Assembly: GCF_051175565.1 (NCBI RefSeq)
Contig: NZ_CP195105.1
Coordinates: 1,674,001-1,738,000, forward strand
Direction of reading: 5' to 3'
DNA from: Daejeonia sp002484105
GTDB taxonomy: Bacteria > Bacteroidota > Bacteroidia > Flavobacteriales > Weeksellaceae
Length of the DNA: 64,000 nucleotides
In this document: positions 33,223 through 41,844 of the stretch, in pieces
Position numbering within the stretch: position 1 is the first letter of the stretch
Layout: every line of letters starts with the position of its first letter
Translations under genes and position numbers: made by a program
Notes under the pieces: generated by a model
Told to the model about the DNA's origin: nothing
Database searches by the model: none
What the model saw: the letters and a program-made list of their open reading frames with translations, nothing else

Positions 33223-34572
33223 TTTAACGATGGTAATGCTGCTCATGACGATAACAAGAATGCTGATAAACAAAGTCATTTTCCGTACAGGAAGTTTTGC
33301 GGTAAGCATTGCAGAAAAAGGGGCAGTAATTACGCCACCGATCAGAAGTCCCAAAACGATATTCCAGTGATACGTCCCCAGGGTAAACAGGAAGGTAACT
33401 GCACTGGTGATGGTGAGCAGAAATTTTGCAAAAGTGGAGCTCCCCACCGCATATCGAGGTGTGCGGCCATCTTTGATGAGCGAGCCGGTAACCAAAGGTC
33501 CCCAGCCGCCACCGACAAATGAATCGATAAAGCCACCGACAATTCCGAGAACTTTCAGGTTGCTTCTTTTTCGGGTATGTCTATGGGGTTTGTTTTTAGA
33601 AATGGTTTTCACAAAAATATTGACGCCCAGCATCAGGGTATAGGCTGCAATCAATGGTTTGACGATGTGGGCATAATGTTCTCCAAAATATGAAAGAGAC
33701 AGCGAACCGGCCACAGCTCCCATAATGGCAAAAGGTGCAAGCGCTTTTACCAGTTTCATGTTGATATTTCGCAGCTTGAAATGGCTGGCGGTACCGGCAG
33801 CTGTTGTAAAAGATTCTGCCGAATGGATACTGGCACTGACAATGGGAGGCGGAACGTTGAGCAGCAGCAGGATGGTGGTACAGATAACGCCGTAGCCCAT
33901 GCCCATTGATCCGGCAATCATTTCTGCAAGGAAGCCCACAAAAATCATCCAGTAAAAAATATGGTTCTCTTTGTTCAGAAAATTTTTGACTTCAGGATAC
34001 AGATTGAATTCGTAAATCGTAAGAAAAAAAAGTCCCACAAAAATCATAATTCCAATGATGGCCAGATAGATGTTCGCTTTGGTTTTGGCGGCATTGGCAT
34101 AGCCATAAATATATTCCATCACATCATAAGGGCTCTGGTATTTCTGTGTCGCGGGCATGTCGTGCTTTACCTTGTTCAGAATATATTTTTTGCGCTTTTC
34201 CTCTTCTGTGAGAAATTCGGGGAAGTGCTTCCGGCTGTTTTCATTTTCAAGTTGGATGAAAACCGAATGGCGGTCTGCCATTTTCTTCAGTTTTTCATAG
34301 TCTTGATCAGCATCAGGAAGTACCACCATGATATCGGCCTGTTTTATGTGATTTTCCTGTACCGAGGTTTCGTGAAATACTTCCAGAAATGGGCAGTTTT
34401 CTGCCATCAAATCCAGTTCATCGCTGCTTTCAGAAAAAACCATAATTCTCCGGAAGCTGAAATCAAAAACAGTTCTCAACTTCTGAATAATCGCCTCTGA
34501 ATTTCCAATCAAGAGCAGTGTACGCTCGTCGGCATCCAAAAAAACAGGAAAATATTTTTTTTCAGAAGACAT
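33211..34572 (-). CDS. TauE/SafE (TSUP) exporter with siroheme-synthase-like N-terminal domain
   Basis: This 453-residue protein has a soluble N-terminus of about 150 residues laid out like the NAD-binding domain of siroheme synthase (KKYFPVFLDADERTLLLIG...). A TSUP permease with about eight TM segments follows, with paired motifs AEMIAGSMGMGYGVICTT and GFIDSFVGGGWGPLVTGSLI. The usual GGG-x-VA-x-RK nucleotide loop is replaced by IGNSEAIIQKL, so the domain may be non-catalytic or regulatory. Given the cys genes upstream, sulfite or another sulfur oxyanion is the likely substrate. The ATG at 34572 overlaps the cysN stop by one base (TAATG), showing translational coupling; the longer frame lies inside cysN. 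Confidence 0.85.
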   Translation of the reverse strand: MSSEKKYFPVFLDADERTLLLIGNSEAIIQKLRTVFDFSFRRIMVFSESSDELDLMAENCPFLEVFHETSVQENHIKQADIMVVLPDADQDYEKLKKMADRHSVFIQLENENSRKHFPEFLTEEEKRKKYILNKVKHDMPATQKYQSPYDVMEYIYGYANAAKTKANIYLAIIGIMIFVGLFFLTIYEFNLYPEVKNFLNKENHIFYWMIFVGFLAEMIAGSMGMGYGVICTTILLLLNVPPPIVSASIHSAESFTTAAGTASHFKLRNINMKLVKALAPFAIMGAVAGSLSLSYFGEHYAHIVKPLIAAYTLMLGVNIFVKTISKNKPHRHTRKRSNLKVLGIVGGFIDSFVGGGWGPLVTGSLIKDGRTPRYAVGSSTFAKFLLTITSAVTFLFTLGTYHWNIVLGLLIGGVITAPFSAMLTAKLPVRKMTLFISILVIVMSSITIVKSFL

Positions 34573-35810
34573 TACTGAAGCATTACAGCACCTACAGTTG
34601 CGTTGCTGGTTTCGTCGATCAGGATTGCACTTCCGGTGGCTGCACAATCTTTAAAATCATCAAAAACTAATGGAGAAGAGGTTTTGAGGCGAATTTTAAC
34701 AATCTCATTGAGTTTAATTCCGCCTTCTGCAAAACTTTTTTCGAGTGTATTCACATCGATTTTGTATTCTATTTCTTTAACGATGGCTTTCAGAATTCTG
34801 CTTCGGTGTTGCAATAAATATTTGTTGCCTTCATTCAATTCTTTTTTATCGAGCCAGCACACAAGCGCCTCCACATTGCGATCTTCTTTAGGAAGTTTGC
34901 CTGTTCTTACAAAAAAATCACCTCTTGAAATGTCGATATCATCTTCAATATGAAGAACAACGGGTTGCGGGGCAAAAGCTTCTTCCACTTCTTTTCCTGC
35001 AATTTCTATTTTGGTAATAGTGGTTTCGATGTTTTGTGGCAGAATGGTGATGCGATCTCCTTTTTGATACGTTCCGGAAATGATGGGTCCTGCATATCCT
35101 CTGTAATCGTGTAATTCCTCGGTTTGAGGGCGAATCACATATTGCACCTGGAATCTTGGCTGTTCAAAATGGTCTTCGTTAATTTCAACGGTTTCCAAAT
35201 AATCCAGTAAAGGCTGACCGCTGTACCAAGGCATGTTTTCTGATGGGTTAACAATGTTATCTCCCGCGAAAGCAGAAATCGGAAAATAAGTTACATCCTT
35301 AAGGCCCAAACGCTCTGCAATTTCCTGATAATCTTTCTTAATTTGATTGTAAGCGTCTTCTGAATAGCCAACCAAATCCATTTTATTGATGGCTACCGCC
35401 ACCTTCTTCATATTGAGTAAAGAGGCGATAATGGAATGTCTTCTGGTTTGCTCAATAACGCCATTTCGGGCATCAACGAGAATGACAATGAGATCAGAAT
35501 TTGATGCTCCGGTAATCATATTTCGGGTATACTGAACATGTCCCGGTGCGTCGGCAATAATAAATTTTCTTTTTGGCGTTGAAAAATAACGATACGCCAC
35601 ATCAATCGTGATGCCTTGCTCTCTTTCAGCACGAAGTCCATCGGTTAGAATGGCCAAATCGATACCGTCTGCATTTTTATTTCTGGATTGTTTTTCAAGA
35701 GCTTCGAGCTGGTCGGCAAGAATACTTTTGCTGTCGTACAATAATCTTCCGATTAAGGTGCTTTTTCCGTCGTCAACGCTTCCCGCGGTGATAAATCTTA
35801 ATATATCCAT
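34572..35810 (-). CDS. cysN: Sulfate adenylyltransferase, GTPase subunit
   Basis: This 412-residue EF-Tu-like GTPase drives APS formation by CysD. G motifs are present: ITAGSVDDGKSTLIGRLLYD (G1), DAPGHVQYTRNM (G3) and AINKMDLVGY (G4), followed by two beta-barrel domains. It ends before any APS kinase domain, so this is CysN alone and not a CysNC fusion. It lies in the operon cysH-cysD-cysN-exporter, 85 bp after cysD, and overlaps the exporter start by one base. Confidence 0.96.
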   Translation of the reverse strand: MDILRFITAGSVDDGKSTLIGRLLYDSKSILADQLEALEKQSRNKNADGIDLAILTDGLRAEREQGITIDVAYRYFSTPKRKFIIADAPGHVQYTRNMITGASNSDLIVILVDARNGVIEQTRRHSIIASLLNMKKVAVAINKMDLVGYSEDAYNQIKKDYQEIAERLGLKDVTYFPISAFAGDNIVNPSENMPWYSGQPLLDYLETVEINEDHFEQPRFQVQYVIRPQTEELHDYRGYAGPIISGTYQKGDRITILPQNIETTITKIEIAGKEVEEAFAPQPVVLHIEDDIDISRGDFFVRTGKLPKEDRNVEALVCWLDKKELNEGNKYLLQHRSRILKAIVKEIEYKIDVNTLEKSFAEGGIKLNEIVKIRLKTSSPLVFDDFKDCAATGSAILIDETSNATVGAVMLQ

Positions 35811-35895
35811 AAGGGTGTATTACAATAAAGGTGTTTTTTGATGAAAGTTAAAGTGGTTTCAAATCTTCACTTTCGCTTTAATCTTTTTTGATGGG

Positions 35896-36801
35896 TTAAA
35901 AGTAGCCGCCTTTTTTACGGTCTTCCATTGCCGCTTCGGTTACTTTGTCGTCGATACGGGTTTCTCCGCGCTCAGAAATTCTTGAAGCAGTAATTTCGTT
36001 CACCACTTCATCAAGCGTTGCAGCGCTGCTTTCCACAGCCGCAGTACACGTCATATCTCCTACCGTTCTGTAGCGTACTTGTTTATTAACAATCACATCA
36101 TTTTCATCAATTTGAATGAAATCCGAAACGGCAATCAATTGCCCTTCATACTCAATAACATCGCGGTTATGCGCAAAGTAAATTGAAGGGAGTTCGATAT
36201 TTTCTTTTTTCAGATAGCTCCAAACATCCAGTTCAGTCCAGTTTGAAATCGGGAATACCCGTACATTTTCGCCTTTGTTGATGCGTCCGTTGTAGATATT
36301 CCAAAGTTCCGGTCGTTGAAGTTTCGGATCCCATTGTCCGAATTCATCACGAACGGAAAAGAAACGTTCTTTCGCTCGTGCCTTTTCTTCATCTCTTCGA
36401 GCGCCACCAATGCAGGCATCGAATTCGAATTCTTCAATTGTATCTAAAAGTGTATGGGTTTGAAGCCAGTTTCTGGAGGCAAATTTACCTTTTGGTTCCG
36501 TTAATTTTTTCTCGCGAATGGTATCTTCTACTTTTCGAACAATTAGTTCTGCACCGATTTCTTTCGCAAGACGATCTCTGTACTCGAGTGCTTCCGGAAA
36601 ATTATGCCCGGTATCAATATGAACCAACGGAAAAGGAATTTTCATAGGGGCAAATGCTTTCATGGCAAGATGTACCAATGTTATGGAATCTTTTCCGCCA
36701 CTGAAAAGTAGTGCAGGCCGCTCAAATTGTGCTGCGACCTCCCGCATGATATAAATACTTTCAGCTTCCAGCTGTTCAAGGTAATTTAAATGATGTTTCA
36801 T
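35896..36801 (-). CDS. cysD: Sulfate adenylyltransferase subunit 2
   Basis: This 301-residue catalytic subunit makes adenylylsulfate from ATP and sulfate. The PP-loop SGGKDSITLVHLAMKAF (about residues 34-50), HIDTGHNFPE, CIGGARRDEEKARAKER and FPISNWTELDVWSYL are all typical. The C-terminus ends with ERGETRIDDK and a tail rich in Lys and Gly. cysH lies 15 bp upstream and cysN downstream, the standard set for sulfate activation. Confidence 0.97.
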   Translation of the reverse strand: MKHHLNYLEQLEAESIYIMREVAAQFERPALLFSGGKDSITLVHLAMKAFAPMKIPFPLVHIDTGHNFPEALEYRDRLAKEIGAELIVRKVEDTIREKKLTEPKGKFASRNWLQTHTLLDTIEEFEFDACIGGARRDEEKARAKERFFSVRDEFGQWDPKLQRPELWNIYNGRINKGENVRVFPISNWTELDVWSYLKKENIELPSIYFAHNRDVIEYEGQLIAVSDFIQIDENDVIVNKQVRYRTVGDMTCTAAVESSAATLDEVVNEITASRISERGETRIDDKVTEAAMEDRKKGGYF

Positions 36802-36816
36802 GTTTTTTCTTTGATT

Positions 36817-37518
36817 TTAAGAATTGTGCGTATGCAGGCCACATTCTTTTTTGCTCTCTTCCCACCACCAACGTCCTGCACGTGGGTCTTCTCCTGGTTC
36901 TATGGCGCGGGTGCAAGGTGCACAGCCAACGCTGATGTATCCTTTTTTATGCAATGGAAGATCCTGAACTTTTTCTTTTTCAATATAATCCAGCACATCT
37001 TGATACGACCAATGTATGAGCGGATTAAACTTGTAAAGTTGGCGATCTTCTTCCCATTCAATCATCGGCATATTTTCGCGATTTTCGGATTGCTCGGATC
37101 GTAAACCTGTAATCCAAACTTTTGCTCCTTCCAAAGCGCGGTTTAAGGGTTTTACTTTTCGAAGAAAACAGCATTCTTTGCGGTTTTCTACGGAATAGTA
37201 AAATGCATTGATGCCTTTTTCGTTTACATATTTTTCGATATCGGAAGCGTCTGGGAAATACACTTCGGTATTCATTCGGTATTTTGCTTTGTTTTTCGCC
37301 AGGAGTTCATAATGTTCATAAAAAAGTCTACCTGTATCGAGTGTAAAAACTTTTATGGGAAGTTGCTGGCGGAAAATTGCATCGGTAATCACCTGATCTT
37401 CTTGCCCAAGCGACGTTGAAAAAACTACGCCTTCAGGAAAAAGTTCGGTCATGTATTTTAGCCTTTCGTGAAGGGTTAATTCTTCCAGTTTGTGTATTTC
37501 GTTCTGTGTCAGTTTCAT
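36817..37518 (-). CDS. cysH: Assimilatory APS/PAPS reductase
   Basis: This 233-residue enzyme reduces activated sulfate to sulfite using thioredoxin. It shows FSTSLGQEDQVITDAI, FTLDTGRLFYEHYE, a CC pair in RKECCFLRKVKPL, WITGLRSEQSENRE, a CxxC in GCAPCTRA and the catalytic ECGLH near the end. The CC and CxxC cysteines are the ligands of the [4Fe-4S] cluster found in APS reductases. No cysC was seen, so APS is the likely substrate. The ATG at 37518 matches the family N-terminus; the frame open from 37656 would cross the operator region. It is the first gene of the cys operon. Confidence 0.93.
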   Translation of the reverse strand: MKLTQNEIHKLEELTLHERLKYMTELFPEGVVFSTSLGQEDQVITDAIFRQQLPIKVFTLDTGRLFYEHYELLAKNKAKYRMNTEVYFPDASDIEKYVNEKGINAFYYSVENRKECCFLRKVKPLNRALEGAKVWITGLRSEQSENRENMPMIEWEEDRQLYKFNPLIHWSYQDVLDYIEKEKVQDLPLHKKGYISVGCAPCTRAIEPGEDPRAGRWWWEESKKECGLHTHNS

Positions 37519-37564
37519 TACGTTCAGTATTCGCAATCTGCAAATTTGGTATAAATTTATTTCT

Positions 37565-37579
37565 CTACCAAATTGATAG
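37565..37579. promoter_or_regulatory. Palindromic operator candidate between the Rrf2 gene and cysH
   Basis: CTACCAAATTGATAG is a 15-bp dyad with 6 of 7 half-site pairs allowing one G-T-type difference, centred 54 bp before the cysH ATG. A related half-site, CAAATTTGGTA, lies at 37541-37551 in inverted orientation. The upstream neighbour encodes an Rrf2 regulator, the family that often controls sulfur and Fe-S genes. Binding is inferred, not shown. Confidence 0.5.
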
Positions 37580-37603
37580 GATAAATATTTTAAAAAACAG
37601 ATA

Positions 37604-38011
37604 TTAATCAGTAAGGTCGAGCAGGGTTTTCTTCTCCAGAATAGCCAGTGTAGCATCGCGCACCTCGATCAGCACGTCGTGCAGGCCACAGTGTTCCTCA
37701 TTGCAGTTGTCACATTTCTGGTAAAAATTCAGGCTTACGCAGGGCAGCATGGCAATAGGTCCGTTCACAATGCGTATAATTCTGGCGAGTGTTACATTCT
37801 GGGGAGGCTGTTTGAAAAAATATCCGCCGCCTTTTCCTTTTTTACTTTCGAGGATATCTGCTTTCCTGAGTTGCAGCAGGATATTTTCGAGAAATTTAAG
37901 GGGAATTTTCTTGGCTTCAGAGATTTCGGAAATCAATACCGGCCCCTGATCCTGTCTGTCAACAAGATAGGAGAGTGCTTTGAAGGCGTATTGAGATTTT
38001 TTTGAAAGCAT
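37604..38011 (-). CDS. Rrf2 family transcriptional regulator
   Basis: This 135-residue protein has a winged helix (MLSKKSQYAFKALSYL, ISEISEAKKIPLKFLENILL) and the Rrf2 wing signature KADILESKKGKGGGYF. It carries a cysteine cluster (PCVSLNFYQKCDNCNEEHCG, about residues 88-107) where IscR-like members bind an Fe-S cluster, so redox or sulfur sensing is plausible. It precedes cysH by 86 bp in the same direction with a dyad between them. A TATTTTTG box lies exactly 4 nt before its ATG (38016-38023 on the minus strand), suggesting a leaderless message. Confidence 0.92.
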   Translation of the reverse strand: MLSKKSQYAFKALSYLVDRQDQGPVLISEISEAKKIPLKFLENILLQLRKADILESKKGKGGGYFFKQPPQNVTLARIIRIVNGPIAMLPCVSLNFYQKCDNCNEEHCGLHDVLIEVRDATLAILEKKTLLDLTD

Positions 38012-38100
38012 ACTGCAAAAATACTAAAGTTTTGAGAATAATGTTCCAACGGCGGTATGACGTCGCACATATTTGATATATTTGCCCGATAACATACATA

Positions 38101-38535
38101 ATGATGTTCAGCAAACAGGAAGCACAGCAGTTGAAAAAAGATTTCTGGACGGCATTCGGAAAGTCTTTTCCGAGAAAATGGATACTGTACAATACGAAAA
38201 TCCGCGATTTCTCCTTCAAATTTTCCGCAGACAGCAGGAAAGCGGAAGTATCCATCGATATCGAGATGAAAGACGTACTTTTCCGTAATGCCTATTTTGA
38301 AAAATTCCAGAGTCTGGAGAATTTTTTGAAAGACGAAATCGGAGAAGATGTGCAAATGGATGAATATTTTGTGACCGAAACCGGAAAGATCATAGCACGG
38401 ATCTGGGTGAGAAAAGACCATGTATCTGTTTTTGACAAAAATACATGGCAGGAAATTTTTGAATTTTTTGTTGCCAGAATGGATGCTTTCGAACGCTTCT
38501 TTCTCGAATACGAAGATTTCATCAGGGATATCTGA
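38101..38535 (+). CDS. DUF4268 family protein
   Basis: This 144-residue cytoplasmic protein is rich in aromatic and charged residues. The start MFSKQEAQQLKKDFWTAFG and the repeated FWxxF-type motifs (EIFEFFVARMDAFERFFLEY) match the DUF4268 family. In other proteins this domain is sometimes attached to restriction-modification or nuclease modules, but here it stands alone. Function is unknown. The second ATG (38104) is equally possible. It is divergent from the Rrf2 gene. Confidence 0.8.
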   Translation: MMFSKQEAQQLKKDFWTAFGKSFPRKWILYNTKIRDFSFKFSADSRKAEVSIDIEMKDVLFRNAYFEKFQSLENFLKDEIGEDVQMDEYFVTETGKIIARIWVRKDHVSVFDKNTWQEIFEFFVARMDAFERFFLEYEDFIRDI

Positions 38536-38595
38536 CGAATGACATCCTGAAAGAGGCTTTGCCAACGACGATTATTCATTAACTTTAAAGAAAAA

Positions 38596-39054
38596 ATGAA
38601 AACTGTTTATGCATTGGGTGCTCTGATGCTTTTGGGCTGCCAGAAAAACAAATCCGGAGACATCCGAAATCTCCCGGAAACAGACACCCTGCAGCAAAAA
38701 AACGGGGAGGTGATTTCGTTCAGAACTTTCCCTGGAACGCTCATCCGCCTGAACCGCGACCAGACTGCCTACACCGAAAATTACTCGAAACGTCTCTACA
38801 AAATTGCAGAATGCTACATCGACAAAACGCAGCAGCAACTCGTCAAATATCAGAAAGAAAACCCCAAAGCCAACCTGGGATTTTCGGTGGAAGAGAATGA
38901 CTGGGAAGACGTGAAGTATACTCAGATTGGGATTTTCAATAGAGTTGGGAGTAATATTTCGACGCTTCAGTGGCTGTTTTACAATCCCAGATCCCAGGAG
39001 CTTTTTGAATTTGATCTTCACCGGAAAAAACTGGTGCTTTTCCCCATGAAATAG
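38596..39054 (+). CDS. Predicted lipoprotein of unknown function
   Basis: This 152-residue protein has a short lipoprotein signal (MKTVYALGALMLLGC, lipid Cys residue 15). A basic, polar body follows (TLIRLNRDQTAYTENYSKRL, WLFYNPRSQELFEFDLHRKK). I do not recognise a family. It lies 60 bp after the DUF4268 gene in the same direction. Confidence 0.7.
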   Translation: MKTVYALGALMLLGCQKNKSGDIRNLPETDTLQQKNGEVISFRTFPGTLIRLNRDQTAYTENYSKRLYKIAECYIDKTQQQLVKYQKENPKANLGFSVEENDWEDVKYTQIGIFNRVGSNISTLQWLFYNPRSQELFEFDLHRKKLVLFPMK

Positions 39055-39204
39055 AAGGTCAACAAAATTTAATATTCACCGCAAAGTATTGTGATAGCTG
39101 CTTTTCAGCATGTCACGAAAGCTTTTTCTTTCTTTTTCGGCAAATTTCAAAAAACCGGAGAGAAGGAAATGGTTACATTTGTATTCCCACAAGAGAATTT
39201 TTAT

Positions 39205-41082
39205 ATGAAAAAACTTATACTTCCTTTTCTTTTTGTTTCTGTGTTATGTGCGGCGCAGGCGCCCGAAGGCTATTATGCAGACACCGAAGGTCTCACTGGC
39301 TATGCACTGAAATCCAAGCTTCACGAAATCGTTTCCCGGAAAGTTGTAACGCTCAATTACAGTGACCTTCAGGAAGGTTTTGGTAGTACGGATCTTGATA
39401 TCTATTATGATCATGATGCTTCCAATACAGGATATCTGCTGGACATGTATTCCGAAAAACCTTCGGGACCGGATCAGTACGAGTATACTACAAGCCAGAT
39501 GACATCCGGACAGTCGGCAGAAGGCTTGGGCTGGAACCGTGAGCATATCATGCCACAAAGTACATTCTACAGCAATTATCCTATGTATTCGGATATGTAT
39601 TATATTATTCCTGCAGATGCTTTCATCAACGGTAAGCGCAGCAATAATCCGTATGGAATTGTCGGAACATCGGTCAACAATACTTTTTCCAACGGATCCA
39701 AACTTGGCAAATCGGCCATTTCCAACTACGCCTATACAGGAAAGGTCTATGAACCGATTGATGAATTCAAAGGAGATATTGCGCGTTCGCTTCTGTATTT
39801 TGCCGTTCGTTTTGAAGGAAAACTGGGAACTTTCAAATACAACACCACCACCTCTGCATCGTCCGATGCCAATCCATTGGATGGTACAGAAGAACGGGCT
39901 TTCGATCCAGCCTATATCGCCATGCTGAAATCGTGGAACGAAAACGATCCCGTTTCGCAGAGAGAAAAGGATCGCAACAACAGTGTCTACGGTTTCCAGC
40001 ATAACCGTAACCCGTTTGTAGACCATCCGGAATGGGTCAATATGATCTGGGATACTATCACGGACGGCGCTGCACCTTCTGCACCTAAAAATCTTACTGC
40101 TACGGAATCGGGAGCATATTTTGCTACACTCTCCTGGGAACCTTCTGCCGATCCGGAAGTCCTTGGCTACCGGATTTACAATAACGGAACACTTCTGGCA
40201 ACGTCCAAAAATACTACCTTAAGTCTGGATCATCTGACGCCGGGACTCCATTATCAGTTTACAGTAAAGGCCTATGACCAGGATTATCTGGAAAGCGAAG
40301 CCACCAACAGCGTTAATGTAGATCCTATGATGTCCGACATGTATGCCAAAGATCTGATGATTACCAAATATCTGGAAGGCAGCGGGGACAACAAAGCTAT
40401 AGAAATTACCAACAAAACAGGGCATGCAGTTGACCTCGGCAATTACAGGATCAGCGTGCAGTTTTACAGCAGTGCCAACGGAAATTATTATTTTCCTGCA
40501 CCCTTCGAGCTGGAAGGAACGCTGGCGGACGGTGCCACCTATGTGCTCGTCAACCGGTATGCAGATTTCAGTTGCTTTCAAACACGGGACGGAGATGTGG
40601 TGACTTCGGCACCGCAACTGCTTTTTTCCGGGGGCAGCTATCTTGAACTTCGCTATAAAAGCCAGACCGTAGATGCAATAGGTGTCAAGGATTCGGATAA
40701 TTATGACACACTGGGCAATGTTTCGCTATACAGAAACGCAGGTGTCAAACAGCCTTCGTCTACCTTCAGCCTTTCGGAATGGACGGCTCATGAGTCAGAT
40801 TTTTGTGAAAATCTTGGTGAAAATACCCTTGTTGTATCTGGTCAGCAAGTGAAAGCAGATTTGGTTTTATATCCCAATCCGGTACACGACAGGCTCTTTA
40901 TCAGCGGTAAAGATGTTTCCGGAATTTCTGCTGTCCACATTTATGATATGACTGGAAGAAAAGTGAACACTTACCGCGAGCCGTTCCGCAACAGCAGCAG
41001 CAGCATCGATCTTTCCGGGCTGAAATCAGGACTGTATCTGATTTCTATAGACGGCAAAACGTATAAAATTATCTATAAATAA
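39205..41082 (+). CDS. Secreted endonuclease I family nuclease with FN3, lamin-tail and type IX sorting domains
   Basis: This 625-residue protein has, in order: a signal peptide (LILPFLFVSVLCAAQ), an endonuclease I domain (about 20-290) with the metal/catalytic motif WNREHIMPQS and DMYYIIPADAFINGKRSNNP, and a fibronectin III domain (about 295-375). A lamin-tail-like domain (about 385-510) and a C-terminal type IX sorting domain (LVLYPNPVHDRLFISG to SGLYLISIDG) follow. It is exported by Sec, then carried across the outer membrane by the type IX system, whose porU and porV lie 5-10 kb downstream. It probably degrades extracellular DNA or RNA. The ATG at 39205 begins the signal peptide; the 38 residues upstream are not used. 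Confidence 0.88.
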   Translation: MKKLILPFLFVSVLCAAQAPEGYYADTEGLTGYALKSKLHEIVSRKVVTLNYSDLQEGFGSTDLDIYYDHDASNTGYLLDMYSEKPSGPDQYEYTTSQMTSGQSAEGLGWNREHIMPQSTFYSNYPMYSDMYYIIPADAFINGKRSNNPYGIVGTSVNNTFSNGSKLGKSAISNYAYTGKVYEPIDEFKGDIARSLLYFAVRFEGKLGTFKYNTTTSASSDANPLDGTEERAFDPAYIAMLKSWNENDPVSQREKDRNNSVYGFQHNRNPFVDHPEWVNMIWDTITDGAAPSAPKNLTATESGAYFATLSWEPSADPEVLGYRIYNNGTLLATSKNTTLSLDHLTPGLHYQFTVKAYDQDYLESEATNSVNVDPMMSDMYAKDLMITKYLEGSGDNKAIEITNKTGHAVDLGNYRISVQFYSSANGNYYFPAPFELEGTLADGATYVLVNRYADFSCFQTRDGDVVTSAPQLLFSGGSYLELRYKSQTVDAIGVKDSDNYDTLGNVSLYRNAGVKQPSSTFSLSEWTAHESDFCENLGENTLVVSGQQVKADLVLYPNPVHDRLFISGKDVSGISAVHIYDMTGRKVNTYREPFRNSSSSIDLSGLKSGLYLISIDGKTYKIIYK

Positions 41083-41179
41083 AAAAGGAATTATTTTTCT
41101 GATCATAAAATATAAGTTAAAAAACTAATAAATACCTGATATCAGTAGATTTGCTAATATTCTATTGAAACAAAAAATT

Positions 41180-41231
41180 ATAAGTTTAATGGCTTATAAT
41201 TTTTGTTTATAAGTAAAAATGCTTATTTTTG
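41180..41231 (+). promoter_or_regulatory. satD promoter with two tandem palindromic operators
   Basis: Two 18-bp sites of identical form, ATAAG-N8-CTTAT, lie at 41180-41197 and 41209-41226, centre to centre 29 bp. The first extends to a 9-bp arm (AATTATAAG/CTTATAATT). They surround and overlap TTTTTG (41200-41205) and TATTTTTG (41224-41231), an 18-bp spacing typical of a Bacteroidota promoter. The ATG lies 4 nt after the -7 box. SatD has a C-terminal helix-turn-helix, so autorepression is likely. Confidence 0.65.
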
Positions 41232-41235
41232 CAGG

Positions 41236-41841
41236 ATGATAGCAGTAATCACCGGCGATATCATCAATTCTCAGCAGACCGAGACAGAACTCTGGCTCAC
41301 TGATCTGAAAAATCTTCTGAAAAACTGGGGCGAAGCTCCTCAGACATGGGAAATCTACCGTGGCGACGAGTTCCAGATGAAATGCGAAATAGACGACGTG
41401 TTCCGCTACTTTCTCGCCATCAAATCCCTGATTAAAACCTACGAAAATCTCGATGTGCGTATTGCCATCGGAATTGGTGAAGAACAGTTTCTGTCCGAAA
41501 AAATTACCGAATCAAATGGTACTGCTTATGTGAATTCGGGGCGCCTGCTGAATGAACTGAAACTACAGGGCAGGACACTCGCCATCAAAACACCTGACGA
41601 AAAAATCGACCGCGACCTGAATATTGTATTCCGCTGGTGCTCGGTAGATTTTGACAACTGGACGGTAGCCGTTGCCGAAATTATCCATCAGTTTATCATG
41701 AACAGCGATATTACACAGGAAGATCTGGCCCGCAAACTCAATATTACGCAATCTTCCGTGAGCCAGCGAAGCAAACGAGCCAATCTGGATCTGATCAAAG
41801 AAACTGACCTGTACTTCCGCAAAAAAATTGTCGAGCTTTAG
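41236..41841 (+). CDS. SatD family protein with C-terminal helix-turn-helix
   Basis: This 201-residue protein matches the SatD family start MIAVITGDIINSQQTETELW and the central WEIYRGDEFQMKCE and DVRIAIGIGEEQF, which resemble a degenerate nucleotide-cyclase-like fold. The C-terminus contains a clear HTH (ITQEDLARKLNITQSSVSQR, about residues 156-175). The ATG at 41236 is chosen because the family begins there and the promoter box lies 4 nt upstream; the frame from 41203 would cover the promoter. The next gene (DUF3307) starts 3 bp after its stop. SatD-DUF3307 pairs recur in bacteria, but their function is not established. Confidence 0.85.
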   Translation: MIAVITGDIINSQQTETELWLTDLKNLLKNWGEAPQTWEIYRGDEFQMKCEIDDVFRYFLAIKSLIKTYENLDVRIAIGIGEEQFLSEKITESNGTAYVNSGRLLNELKLQGRTLAIKTPDEKIDRDLNIVFRWCSVDFDNWTVAVAEIIHQFIMNSDITQEDLARKLNITQSSVSQRSKRANLDLIKETDLYFRKKIVEL

Positions 41842-41844
41842 GAA

